32,799 nucleotides of DNA from an uncultured Oscillospiraceae bacterium (GCA_900757695.1 CAAEOU010000040.1:1-32799), one strand, 5' to 3'. Positions 5,535 to 14,938 are shown, counted from the first letter of the stretch. Notes: generated from the sequence alone by a model not told the origin. Made by a program: numbers and translations.

Positions 5535-7261
5535 GCTTGAGTGCCAATGTAAGCGAAAAAGCCGCCCTGATCTGGGCAATCGCAGATAAATTGACCGGGG
5601 TATATAAGCCCCATGAATACGGAGAGGTGATCCTGCCCCTTACGGTGATCCGCCGCTTCGACTGCATCCTGGCCGACACCAAGGATGCGGTGCTGGAGAA
5701 GTACGAAGCCGTGAAGAATCTCCCCATGCGGGATGTGCTGCTGCGCAATGCCTCCGGCAAGGCGTTTTACAACACCAGCAAGTTCACCTTTGAGCGGTTG
5801 CTGGATGACCCGGACAACATCGAGGCCAACTTCCGGGACTATCTGAACGGTTTTTCAGAGAATGTCCAGGACATTCTGGAAAAGTTTAAGTTTGACGGAC
5901 AGATCACCACCATGGCCAACAAAGGTATCCTCTACATCGTCATCAAAGAATTTACTTCTCCTAAGGCAAATCTGCACCCGGATGTGATTTCCAATCTGGA
6001 GATGGGCTACATCTTTGAGGAGATCATCCGCCGGTTTTCTGAATCCCACAACGAGGACGCCGGGCAGCACTACACTCCCAGAGAAGTGATCCAACTGATG
6101 GTCAATATCCTGTTCTACGATGACAATGACATTCTCTCCGGCAACAATGTGGCCAAGACCATCTATGACCCGGCCTGTGGTACCGGCGGTATGCTGTCAG
6201 TGGCAGAGGAATATCTGCACCAGCTCAATGCCTCCACCGAACTGATGGCCTTTGGACAGGAGCTGAACGATCAGACCTTTGCTATCTGCAAGGCGGATAT
6301 GCTCATCAAGGGCAACAATGCCGACTTCATCAAGGACGGCAACACTCTGTCCGACGACCAGTTCGAGGGCCAGACCTTCGACTATGTGCTGTCCAATCCT
6401 CCCTTCGGCCGGGAGTGGAAGAATGAAAAAGCGGCGGTGGAAGCCGAGTCCAAGAGGGGGTTTGCCGGACGGTTTGGCCCTGGTCTGCCTGCGGCCAGCG
6501 ACGGTCAGATGCTGTTCCTGCTCACTGCCATTTCCAAAATGAAGGAACCTAAGGACGGCGGCAGCCGCATTGCCATCATTCACAACGGCTCTCCCCTCTT
6601 TACCGGCGACGCCGGCAGCGGCCCTTCCGAGATTCGCAAGTACATTCTGGAAAATGACCTTCTGGAGGCTATCATCGCCCTGCCAAACGATATTTTCTAT
6701 AATACCGGCATTGCCACCTATATTTGGGTGCTGTCCAATAAGAAGGCCGGAACTAAGCGAGAGGGCAAGGTACAGCTCATCAACGCCAACGGCCTATACG
6801 AAAAGCGCCGCAAGGCTCTGGGCAACAAGCGCAACGACATCCCGGAGAGAGCCATCACGGAGATTACCCGGCTGTACGGCGACTTTGTGGAGAGTGAGAT
6901 CAGCAAAATTTTTGACACTGCCGACTTTGGCTATACCAAAATCACCGTGGAGCGCCCTCTGAAGGACGAAAACGGCCAGCTGATTTTGAAGAAGGGCAAG
7001 CCCCAGCCGGACACCGCCCTGCGGGATACGGAAAATGTGCCGCTGAAAGAGGACATCCAGACCTACTTCGAGCGGGAAGTGCTGCCCTTTGCGCCGGACG
7101 CCTGGATCGATGAGAAGAAGTCCAAGGTGGGCTACGAGATTCCCTTCACCCGGTATTTTTACAAGTACGAAGCCCCCAAGCCCTCGGCGGAGATCATGCA
7201 GGAGATCCTGGCCATTGAAGCGGAGTTGGACGGCGCTCTGGCGGAGGTGTTTGGGGCATGA
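5531..7261 (+). CDS. hsdM: Type I restriction-modification system, DNA methyltransferase subunit M
   Basis: This 576-residue subunit transfers a methyl group from S-adenosylmethionine to adenine N6 in the sequence chosen by HsdS. The N-terminal helical domain (about 1-140) precedes the catalytic domain. The SAM-binding motif I is YDPACGTGGM (around 212-221), and the catalytic motif IV is NPPF (289-292). The start at 5531 overlaps the regulator stop and follows AAGGAAGG; a TTG further upstream at 5459 would overlap the regulator extensively and is rejected. The gene ends in an ATGA overlap with hsdS. Length and motifs are those of a working enzyme. Base composition matches hsdR but is richer in G and C than hsdS and the last operon gene. 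Confidence 0.95.
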   Translation: MSLSANVSEKAALIWAIADKLTGVYKPHEYGEVILPLTVIRRFDCILADTKDAVLEKYEAVKNLPMRDVLLRNASGKAFYNTSKFTFERLLDDPDNIEANFRDYLNGFSENVQDILEKFKFDGQITTMANKGILYIVIKEFTSPKANLHPDVISNLEMGYIFEEIIRRFSESHNEDAGQHYTPREVIQLMVNILFYDDNDILSGNNVAKTIYDPACGTGGMLSVAEEYLHQLNASTELMAFGQELNDQTFAICKADMLIKGNNADFIKDGNTLSDDQFEGQTFDYVLSNPPFGREWKNEKAAVEAESKRGFAGRFGPGLPAASDGQMLFLLTAISKMKEPKDGGSRIAIIHNGSPLFTGDAGSGPSEIRKYILENDLLEAIIALPNDIFYNTGIATYIWVLSNKKAGTKREGKVQLINANGLYEKRRKALGNKRNDIPERAITEITRLYGDFVESEISKIFDTADFGYTKITVERPLKDENGQLILKKGKPQPDTALRDTENVPLKEDIQTYFEREVLPFAPDAWIDEKKSKVGYEIPFTRYFYKYEAPKPSAEIMQEILAIEAELDGALAEVFGA

Positions 7262-8565
7262 GGGAGATGAAGGCCAGCGGGATTGAGTGGATTGGGGAGA
7301 TTCCGGCTGATTGGTCAACGGAGCGGGTAAAGCATATATTTACTCGGAAAAATGAAAAGGCCATGCAGGAGAACCCAACCATACTTTCATTAGCACGAGA
7401 TGGTGTTAAAGTCAGAGATATATCGAATAATGAAGGACAAATTGCAGAAAGCTATTACAATTACAATCCTGTCGAGGAAGGTGATCTGCTATTGAACCCC
7501 ATGGACTTATATAGTGGCGCAAATTGTAGCATTTCTAAAGTCCAAGGAGTGATAAGCCCCGCATATATCAATTTAAAGGCGAACGCAGGGGTGAGTCCTG
7601 CTTTTTATGATTATTACTTCAAAGTTCAATATTGGCTGATGGCGTTTTTCTCTTATGGAAAGGGCGTTTCATATGATAATAGGTGGACATTAAGCGTTGA
7701 AACCCTTATGAATTATCCCGTTGTGGCTTTGTCACATGAGGAACAGTGCAAGCGCGCCGATTACCTCGACTGTAAGTGTAGTCAGATCGACACCATCATT
7801 GCCCGCCAGCAGGAAGTGATCGAGAAACTGAAAGCCTATAAGCTGTCCGTCATCACCGAAGCCGTCACAAAAGGTCTGAATCCCGATGTGTCCATGAAGG
7901 ACAGCGGTGACAGTTTCATCGGAGTTATGCCGGAGCACTGGAATGTTGCAAAGCTGGGGATGCTTTTTGATTTCTTGGGGGGATACGCATATAACAGCGA
8001 TTCTTATACATCGGAATCTGACAATCAAGTGATTAGAATTGGAAATGTGAAGAGCGGATATATGGCACTTGAAAATAATCCAGTGTATATTAGCGATGAA
8101 ATTGCGAGTGCTACAGATAAGTTTAGGATCAGTCCGGGAAGTATTCTTTTCACAATGACAGGGACAAAAGGAAAACGAGATTATTTTTTTACGCATCTTG
8201 TGGCAGAAAAAGATTGCAAAGGTAAAAAACTGTTTCTAAATCAGCGTGTAGGGTGTTTTATTCCAAAAGAATCTATAGATGCCGGATACTATAATTATTT
8301 GTTGAAGGAGAACAGAATCTTAGACGCAATATTTGTATATGAGACCGGTACTGCTAATCAGGGTAATTTGGGTATCGAGAGCATTAGGAGAACTAAAGTA
8401 CAACTACCTTCAAAAGACGAACAGGTTAAAATACGGGAATATCTAGATAACCGCTGTGCAAAAATCGAAGGCTTGCTTACAAGAAAGAATGAAATCATTT
8501 GTAGGCTAATGGCTTATAAAAAATCCCTCATTTATGAGGTCGTGACCGGAAAGAAAGAGGTGTAA
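7258..8565 (+). CDS. hsdS: Type I restriction-modification system, specificity subunit S
   Basis: This 435-residue subunit selects the bipartite DNA target for the methylase and nuclease. It has the usual pseudo-dimer layout: target recognition domain 1 (about 1-165), a central conserved helix (about 170-207, LDCKCSQIDTIIARQQEVIE), recognition domain 2 (about 215-390, opening DSFIGVMPEHW), and a C-terminal helix (about 396-435) that repeats the central one (LDNRCAKIEGLLTRKNEIIC). The opening SGIEWIGEIPADW repeats the start of domain 2. Both recognition domains are complete. They are visibly richer in A and T than hsdM, as is common for exchanged specificity domains. No inverted spare recognition domains are nearby, so no shufflon-type switching is visible. 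Confidence 0.93.
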   Translation: MREMKASGIEWIGEIPADWSTERVKHIFTRKNEKAMQENPTILSLARDGVKVRDISNNEGQIAESYYNYNPVEEGDLLLNPMDLYSGANCSISKVQGVISPAYINLKANAGVSPAFYDYYFKVQYWLMAFFSYGKGVSYDNRWTLSVETLMNYPVVALSHEEQCKRADYLDCKCSQIDTIIARQQEVIEKLKAYKLSVITEAVTKGLNPDVSMKDSGDSFIGVMPEHWNVAKLGMLFDFLGGYAYNSDSYTSESDNQVIRIGNVKSGYMALENNPVYISDEIASATDKFRISPGSILFTMTGTKGKRDYFFTHLVAEKDCKGKKLFLNQRVGCFIPKESIDAGYYNYLLKENRILDAIFVYETGTANQGNLGIESIRRTKVQLPSKDEQVKIREYLDNRCAKIEGLLTRKNEIICRLMAYKKSLIYEVVTGKKEV

Positions 8566-8568
8566 GGT

Positions 8569-9168
8569 TTGAAAAAACGCATCTTCAAAATCATACTCTC
8601 TTGCCTTGTACTTACATTCATCTATTTCCTTCTGGACATAAATGATTTACCTGCCAGTATAGGAATTCAAAGCGAAAATATTAACTGGGATATTGCTTCA
8701 ATTATCATTAGTAACATTGTAGTTGTATGCCTATATCTAATTACATTCAATGAGCTGGATCACAGAAGTATAGAAAAAGACAAAAACCAACGGGAAGTCG
8801 CCCTACTTTTGTTGTCCAAAACATATGGAGAGTGTAGAGAATCTGTAGAAGTGTTTGACTATCCGGGAGCGGCAAAGCATGCTGCGGAAAAATGTGATTT
8901 ATCTAAAATGATTCACGAGGACAAACAACTGCAATATTATCTGGACTTTCCGTTTGAATTCCATGAACAGATTGTGGAGTTTGCTTCTTCTGGAATAATC
9001 TCAAAAAAAGAATTTTCAGATTATCTGGATTTGCGAGAGGCTTTTAGAAAGCACATCAACATAAGGATTATGTCCTTTGATCGAGAAGAGTTGCCTAATT
9101 CTACAAAGAACGAGTTTTTGGAAACTTATGAGAGAGTTACCAGCTTTCTGAATAGAGGTGAAAAATAG
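8569..9168 (+). CDS. Two-TM protein of unknown function inside the hsd operon
   Basis: This 199-residue protein starts with TTG at 8569, after AGAAAGAGG and three bases past the hsdS stop. It shares one base with the hsdR start. Residues about 5-22 (IFKIILSCLVLTFIYFLL) and 41-60 (DIASIIISNIVVVCLYLITF) are membrane helices. The remaining 135 residues are charged, helical and probably cytoplasmic. I recognise no family. Tight coupling on both sides means it is made together with the S and R subunits. It could anchor the complex to the membrane, sense infection, or act as a separate toxin or effector. The coding sequence is AT-rich like hsdS and the last operon gene. Confidence 0.75.
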   Translation: MKKRIFKIILSCLVLTFIYFLLDINDLPASIGIQSENINWDIASIIISNIVVVCLYLITFNELDHRSIEKDKNQREVALLLLSKTYGECRESVEVFDYPGAAKHAAEKCDLSKMIHEDKQLQYYLDFPFEFHEQIVEFASSGIISKKEFSDYLDLREAFRKHINIRIMSFDREELPNSTKNEFLETYERVTSFLNRGEK

Positions 9169-12100
9169 TGCCCGACTTTGACGTAAAAGAAAAGCGCTTT
9201 GAGCAGGATATTGAGGAATACCTTCTTACCCATGGCGGCTATCAGAAGGGCAACCCCGCTGCCTTCAACCGGGAAAAGGCGCTGGACACCGCCACTTTCC
9301 TCTCCTTCATTCGCACCAGCCAGCCCAAGCAGTGGGAGCGGTTTGAGAAAATCTACGGTGCCGACAGTGAGCGCCAGCTCATCGACCGTTTTTGCCGGGA
9401 AGTGAAGCTGGTGGGCCTGCTGAAAGTACTGCGCCAGGGTTTTACCGACCGGGGCATCAAGTTCCGGGCCGTGTTCTGGAAGCCGGAGACCTCTATCAAT
9501 GAGACCAGCCAGGCTCAGTACGCCGCCAACATCCTCCACTGTACCCGACAGCTCCACTACTCCCTGAGCAATGAAAACAGCATTGACATTGTCCTGTTTC
9601 TCAACGGCATCCCGGTGGTGTCCATGGAGCTGAAATGCCAGTTCACCGGGCAGGACACCGCTAACGCCATCCAGCAGTACAAGTTCGACCGGGCGGGCAA
9701 AGACGCTATTTTCGAGTTCAAGAACCGGGTGCTGGTCCACTTTGCCGTGGATCTGACCAATGTATATATGACCACCCGGCTGGAGGGGGCGAAAACCTAT
9801 TTCCTGCCCTTTAATCAGGGCAGCAACGGGGCCGGAAATGTGGGCGGCAAGGGCAACCCCATCAACCCGGACGGTTACGACACTGCCTACCTGTGGGAGA
9901 ATGTGCTGTGCAAGGACCGCCTGCTGGAGATTTTACATAAATACCTCCACTTGCAGCAGGAGAAGGACGAAAAGACCGGTGAAGTGAAGTCCGAGCGGAT
10001 GATTTTCCCCCGGTATCACCAGCTGGATGTGGTGACCAAGCTGCTGGCCGATGTAAAAGCCAACGGCTCCGGCAAGAATTATCTTATTCAGCACAGCGCC
10101 GGTTCCGGCAAGTCCAACTCCATCGCCTGGCTGGCCCATCGGCTCACCGGTCTGCACGATGACCGCGATGAGAAAATCTTCCAGTCCGTTATCATCGTCA
10201 CCGACCGCCGGGTGCTGGACAGCCAGCTGCAAAACACCGTCTATCAGTTTGACCATGTGGCGGGCGTGGTGCAGAAGATCGACAAGAACGCCCAGCAGCT
10301 CCGGGAGGCCATCGAAGCCGGGACGGGTATTATCATCACCACCCTTCAGAAGTTTCCGGTTATCTACAAAGAAGTGCGCTCTGGCAATAAGCGATTTGCA
10401 GTCATTGTGGACGAAGCCCATTCCTCCCAGACCGGCGATGCCGCCCGCAAGCTGAAACGGGCGCTGGCCGACACCGAGAAAGTTTTGGAGGAGTACGCCA
10501 AAGAGGAGTACGAGGAAGAAGCCACACGCAAGGACGATGAGGACAAGCTGTTGGATGAACTGGCCGCCCAGGGTATCCACGAAAATCTGTCCTTCTTCGC
10601 CTTTACGGCTACCCCCAAGGACAAAACGCTGCAAATGTTCGGCCAGCGGGATGAGAGCGGCAAATACCACCCCTTCCATGTGTATTCCATGCGGCAGGCC
10701 ATCGAGGAAGGCTTTATTCTGGATGTGCTGCAAAACTACATGACCTACAATATGTACTACAAGATCGCCAAGGCCATTCCCGATGACCCGGAGCTGGACA
10801 CCGCCGCCGGTGTGCGTGCTATTCGCCAGTTTGAGACGCTGCACCCCCACAACATCTCGCAGAAAACGGCTATCATGCTGGAGCAGTTCCGCAATGTGAC
10901 CCGCCACAAGATCGGCGGCAAGGCCAAGGCCATGATCGTGACGCCCTCCCGGCTCCATGCAGTACGCTATCTACTGGAGTTCAAGCGGCAGATCAAAGAG
11001 AAGGGATACACCGACCTGGATGTGCTGGTGGCCTTCTCCGGAGAGGTAGAGGACAACGGGGAGACCTATACCGAGGAGAAGCTGAACAAAACAAAATCCG
11101 GCGAGACCATCAAAGAGAAGGCTCTGCCTGAGGCATTCCATACGGACGAATATGGGATGCTGATTGTGGCAGAAAAGTATCAGACCGGCTTTGATGAGCC
11201 GTTGTTGCACACCATGTTTGTGGACAAGAAGCTGTCCGGCGTGAAGGCTGTCCAGACCCTTTCCCGGTTGAATCGTACCATGCGGGGCAAGAAGGATACC
11301 TTTGTCCTGGATTTCGTGAACTCTGCCGAGGACATCAGAAAAGCCTTTGAGCCGTACTACGAGGAAACGGTTCTGGAAGAGGAGACCGACCCCAATGTGG
11401 TGTACGATCTGAAGAACACCCTGGACGAGTACCGGGTGTATCAGCAGATAGAGATCGACCGGTTTGCGGAGATTTTCTATTCCTCCAAGGAGCAGTCCGG
11501 CGGCGATTTGGGCAAACTCCAGGGCACCATTCGCCCGGCGCTGGATCGTTTCGAGGCACTGGAGGAAGAAAAGCAGGAGCTGTTCAAGTCCACTCTAGCC
11601 CGATTCAACCGCATCTATGCCTTCGTCACGCAGGTCTGCCGCTTGTTTGATAAAGATATCCACAAGTTCAGTGTATATGCAAAATTCCTCTATACCATGC
11701 TACCCAAAGGCGGGCGGGATAAGGTCTATGTGGATGACAAGGTGTTGCTGGAGTATTACCGTTTGGAAAAGGACTTCGAGGGCGGAATCCAACTGGAGAG
11801 CGCCCCGGAGGGTTTCCGCCCAATTACCGGCGAGGCTGGCCGCAAAGAGAAGAAGCGTGATCCGCTGACGGTTATCATTGACAAAATCAATGAGAAGTAC
11901 GGCACCAACTTCACCGAGATGGATAAGGTCCTGCTTCAGATGGAGAACGACTATGCCGCTCAGGACAAATGGCACAGCTACGCCCAGAACAATGACCGCA
12001 AGACCTTCATGCTACTGTTCGAGAAGGACTTTCCCAACATGGCTGCCGCCCGGTATGAGCAGAATGAGGACTTCTTTGTGAAGATGTTCTCTGATCCTGA

Positions 12101-12170
12101 CATGATGCGGCAGGTCATGGAAACCGTGGGCACGGTGCTGTATGAGAGGCTAAGAGGCCAAAAGGAATGA
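9168..12170 (+). CDS. hsdR: Type I restriction-modification system, restriction/translocation subunit R
   Basis: This 1000-residue motor subunit translocates and cuts unmodified DNA. The N-terminal nuclease domain shows the PD-(D/E)XK residues Asp140 (SIDIVLF) and Glu154-Leu-Lys156 (MELK). The superfamily 2 helicase core follows: Walker A AGSGKS (311-316), DEAH box at 415-418 (VIVDEAHSS), and motif III FAFTATP soon after. The helicase C-terminal half has YQTGFDEP and LSRLNRT. A helical tail, needed in known enzymes to bind the methylase, ends the protein. The GTG at 9168 follows GAGGTG. All key residues are intact, so restriction activity is expected. Confidence 0.95.
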   Translation: MPDFDVKEKRFEQDIEEYLLTHGGYQKGNPAAFNREKALDTATFLSFIRTSQPKQWERFEKIYGADSERQLIDRFCREVKLVGLLKVLRQGFTDRGIKFRAVFWKPETSINETSQAQYAANILHCTRQLHYSLSNENSIDIVLFLNGIPVVSMELKCQFTGQDTANAIQQYKFDRAGKDAIFEFKNRVLVHFAVDLTNVYMTTRLEGAKTYFLPFNQGSNGAGNVGGKGNPINPDGYDTAYLWENVLCKDRLLEILHKYLHLQQEKDEKTGEVKSERMIFPRYHQLDVVTKLLADVKANGSGKNYLIQHSAGSGKSNSIAWLAHRLTGLHDDRDEKIFQSVIIVTDRRVLDSQLQNTVYQFDHVAGVVQKIDKNAQQLREAIEAGTGIIITTLQKFPVIYKEVRSGNKRFAVIVDEAHSSQTGDAARKLKRALADTEKVLEEYAKEEYEEEATRKDDEDKLLDELAAQGIHENLSFFAFTATPKDKTLQMFGQRDESGKYHPFHVYSMRQAIEEGFILDVLQNYMTYNMYYKIAKAIPDDPELDTAAGVRAIRQFETLHPHNISQKTAIMLEQFRNVTRHKIGGKAKAMIVTPSRLHAVRYLLEFKRQIKEKGYTDLDVLVAFSGEVEDNGETYTEEKLNKTKSGETIKEKALPEAFHTDEYGMLIVAEKYQTGFDEPLLHTMFVDKKLSGVKAVQTLSRLNRTMRGKKDTFVLDFVNSAEDIRKAFEPYYEETVLEEETDPNVVYDLKNTLDEYRVYQQIEIDRFAEIFYSSKEQSGGDLGKLQGTIRPALDRFEALEEEKQELFKSTLARFNRIYAFVTQVCRLFDKDIHKFSVYAKFLYTMLPKGGRDKVYVDDKVLLEYYRLEKDFEGGIQLESAPEGFRPITGEAGRKEKKRDPLTVIIDKINEKYGTNFTEMDKVLLQMENDYAAQDKWHSYAQNNDRKTFMLLFEKDFPNMAAARYEQNEDFFVKMFSDPDMMRQVMETVGTVLYERLRGQKE

Positions 12171-12196
12171 AGAGAAAACAATGAGGTGATGAAACT

Positions 12197-14938
12197 ATGA
12201 TTGAAAAAGTAAAAGGTCTTTCAATCTGTGGTCGTTGCTTTTCAAAGAAAACAAATTTGACTTTTTTCCCTAATGATAACGACCGTATTGCTATTGTTTA
12301 CGGTAAAAATGGCAGCGGTAAAAGTACAATTTCAGATGGCTTTTCTCAAATTGCTTCCGGTGAGGATACAGAAGAATTATCTGCTTCACTGATTGATCGA
12401 GCTGATAACGAGATTGATTTGGTACCTGAAAGCAAAATATTTGTATTCAATGAAAAATATATTGACGAAAATGTAAAGATCGATGCAGATGGGTTGGGGA
12501 CTATTATCCTTTTAGGAGGCCAAGTTGATTTACAGGCAGATATAGATCGCTATACGGCGTTGTTGGCGACAGCTCAAGAAGAACATGATGTAGCTCAAAC
12601 AGCATTGCAATCATTTGGAAATAAGAATAACCCGCTTAGCCCTGATTACCATTTTACTCGTATCAAAAAAGTATTACAGGGCGATTGGGCAACTACAGAT
12701 GCTGCAATCAAGGGAAACAAAATTAACTCGAAGGTAACAGAAGAGGTTGTCAGAGAAATAGGAGGCCTTTCTGTTTCTGAGACTAAAGAACAATTACAAC
12801 AAAAGTTTGATGAAACCAAGGCGCTACTAGATAAGGTGGCCGATGTCACAACAAGCTATCCGGTGCCCATCGGTGGAATTGAGTTCACGGACGGCTTTGA
12901 GAGAGTAATTTGTGATCTATTAGCAGAGCTCGTCGAAAAGCCTGTGTTGACTGAGCGAGAATCGATGATTCTTTCAATGATTCAGAGTGGACGGCAATCT
13001 ATTGTTGAGGCAGCAAAAAATGATTTTAGTGACGGAGCTACTACTGTATGTCCCTACTGTTTCCGGGAGATTGATGATGAATATCGTCGTAGCCTAATTA
13101 ATAGCATCAATAAAGTACTGAACAAGGATGTTGATGAGCATAAGGCAGAATTACGGGCAATATCTTTTCCTGGATTTGGTCAAGACTATTCTCATTTTAC
13201 GGATTTGGATGCTGGGTTAGTAAAAGAAATCCAGGAACAGATTGAGAATTGTCAAAAATTGATAGAGCAATATTTAGCCGCTATCCAACTGAAGTTAAAT
13301 AGTATTTACAATCCGGTAAATATTGCCCCCATAGGTTTGGAAAACAGTATCCAGCAACTAAATGTGCTTTTAAGTAAACTTGAGTCAAAACGGCAAGAAT
13401 TTGTAGATGCCATTCAACGACGAAAAGCAATCTTGCGAGATTTGCTTCTGATTAACAAAAAAATTGCACACCTGCAGATAGGACAAGCGTATCGAGATTA
13501 CCTGAAGCAACAGCGCGAAATGAGAGCCGCAGAGGCCAAACTGCAAACCAAGCAGAAAGAGGTGAACGAAACCTCAGAGCATTTAAAGGCTCTTGAGTTG
13601 CAAAAGTCAAATGTGGGGCTGGCCATTGAAAACATAAACAATGCGCTCGATTATGTGTTTTTTTCGCATGGTCGGCTTTCGATTGAGTTGAAAAATGACA
13701 AGTACTACTTGAAATCAAACGGCAATGATGTTAAACCCAAAAGCGTTTCTCTAGGCGAGAGAAACATTATTGCTTTATGCTATTTCTTTACTCAGATATT
13801 GTCAAATCAGGATGTTGGAAGACTATATCAGGATGAAGAATTAGTGGTTATTGATGATCCTATTTCTAGCTTTGATTTTGAGAACAAAGTCGGTATAAGC
13901 TCCTTCCTGAGGTACCAGACACATAGAATTATTAAAGGTAATGCCAAAAGTAAAATCCTATTTTTGACACACGATTTATCTACATTTTCTGATTTGCAAA
14001 AAATAGCTGACGAAATGGAGAAGTCTTTCAAAAAGCAAAAGCTAGGTGTGTCAGTTAAAGGTAAATCATTTGAGTTGCAAGGGAGAACTTTGTCAGATCC
14101 GATAAAGTCCATTAATGAATATCGTGATTTGCTACACATGATTTTTAACTATGCAATGGGCAATATCGAGGGGTTAGATTTGGCAATTGGTAATTCTATG
14201 CGACGAGCATTGGAAGCATTCTCTACTTTTATTTATGGGACAGGAATTGCAGAAGTCTCTTTTGACCCGAAGGTTATAAAAAGTTTGGGCAATCATTCTA
14301 GGTATTTTGAAAACCTTATGTATCGGCTCGTGCTCCATGGAGAAAGTCATTTTGAAACCCGTGTTTATGCGATGCAAGGCGATCTTAGTTTTTACCGTTT
14401 TATTTCAGAAGAAGAAAAACAGCGCACTTGCAAAGAGGTTTTATGTTTTATGTACTGCTTAAGTCCGGATCACATCGAATCGCATATTCCGGATGCAATC
14501 CATGAGATTCAGAAATGGATGGCAGACATTCGCACAAACGAAGAATTTGATATTATAGCTAATCCGAAAAAGCGGATTATCCATCTATATGATATTCCTT
14601 TGTCCGCTGGTTTAGGTGAGAATATGCTGGATAGTGACATACCCTATGTAGAATATGAAACGGATGTTGAGGATGGAGACTTTGCGCTTCGTGTATCTGG
14701 TGACAGTATGGAACCGGATATTCCCAACGGAAGTACCGTCTTTGTCAAAAAGCAAAGTGAAATAGCTGATGGTATAAGTGGTGCATTTTTTCTTAACGGG
14801 GAAGTTTACTGTAAGAAACTGCTACATAAAGATGGAAAGGTCTTTCTTTGCTCGGATAATGCTGAATACCACCCTATTGAAATTCATGATGGAGACACCC
14901 TAAAAGTGTATGGAAAGATTGTCAAAGTGCTTTGTTAG
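12197..14938 (+). CDS. rloC: RloC/PrrC-like anticodon nuclease fused to a LexA/CI-type S24 self-cleaving domain
   Basis: This 913-residue protein is the last operon gene, 26 bases after hsdR. Seen in order: Walker A GKNGSGKST (36-44); long coiled coils broken by CPYC (285-288), a Rad50/RloC-type zinc hook; signature SLGER (518-522); Walker B LVVIDD (549-554); switch LTHD (590-593); then Arg669-xxx-Glu673 (MRRALEAF) with His714 or His718 (LHGESH), matching the R-E-H triad of PrrC/RloC anticodon nucleases. Residues about 795-913 are an S24 domain: cleavage pair Ala804-Gly805 (PLSAGLG), nucleophile Ser837 (SGDSMEP) and Lys873 (VYCKKL). The spacings (33 and 36) nearly equal those of LexA (35 and 37). 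RloC cuts tRNA anticodon loops after DNA damage and often sits beside type I restriction genes. The S24 tail suggests RecA-stimulated self-cleavage as an extra switch; this is inferred. The gene is AT-rich. Confidence 0.85.
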   Translation: MIEKVKGLSICGRCFSKKTNLTFFPNDNDRIAIVYGKNGSGKSTISDGFSQIASGEDTEELSASLIDRADNEIDLVPESKIFVFNEKYIDENVKIDADGLGTIILLGGQVDLQADIDRYTALLATAQEEHDVAQTALQSFGNKNNPLSPDYHFTRIKKVLQGDWATTDAAIKGNKINSKVTEEVVREIGGLSVSETKEQLQQKFDETKALLDKVADVTTSYPVPIGGIEFTDGFERVICDLLAELVEKPVLTERESMILSMIQSGRQSIVEAAKNDFSDGATTVCPYCFREIDDEYRRSLINSINKVLNKDVDEHKAELRAISFPGFGQDYSHFTDLDAGLVKEIQEQIENCQKLIEQYLAAIQLKLNSIYNPVNIAPIGLENSIQQLNVLLSKLESKRQEFVDAIQRRKAILRDLLLINKKIAHLQIGQAYRDYLKQQREMRAAEAKLQTKQKEVNETSEHLKALELQKSNVGLAIENINNALDYVFFSHGRLSIELKNDKYYLKSNGNDVKPKSVSLGERNIIALCYFFTQILSNQDVGRLYQDEELVVIDDPISSFDFENKVGISSFLRYQTHRIIKGNAKSKILFLTHDLSTFSDLQKIADEMEKSFKKQKLGVSVKGKSFELQGRTLSDPIKSINEYRDLLHMIFNYAMGNIEGLDLAIGNSMRRALEAFSTFIYGTGIAEVSFDPKVIKSLGNHSRYFENLMYRLVLHGESHFETRVYAMQGDLSFYRFISEEEKQRTCKEVLCFMYCLSPDHIESHIPDAIHEIQKWMADIRTNEEFDIIANPKKRIIHLYDIPLSAGLGENMLDSDIPYVEYETDVEDGDFALRVSGDSMEPDIPNGSTVFVKKQSEIADGISGAFFLNGEVYCKKLLHKDGKVFLCSDNAEYHPIEIHDGDTLKVYGKIVKVLC

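Noticed and set aside
7258..8565. Invertible hsdS specificity switching
   Set aside because: No second hsdS, spare recognition domain or dedicated inverted repeats are nearby; the internal repeat helices are normal for HsdS.
14560..14938. S24 domain as a separate repressor gene
   Set aside because: There is no stop, no frameshift and no ribosome binding site at the junction; it has no HTH of its own, and the frame runs through from 12197.
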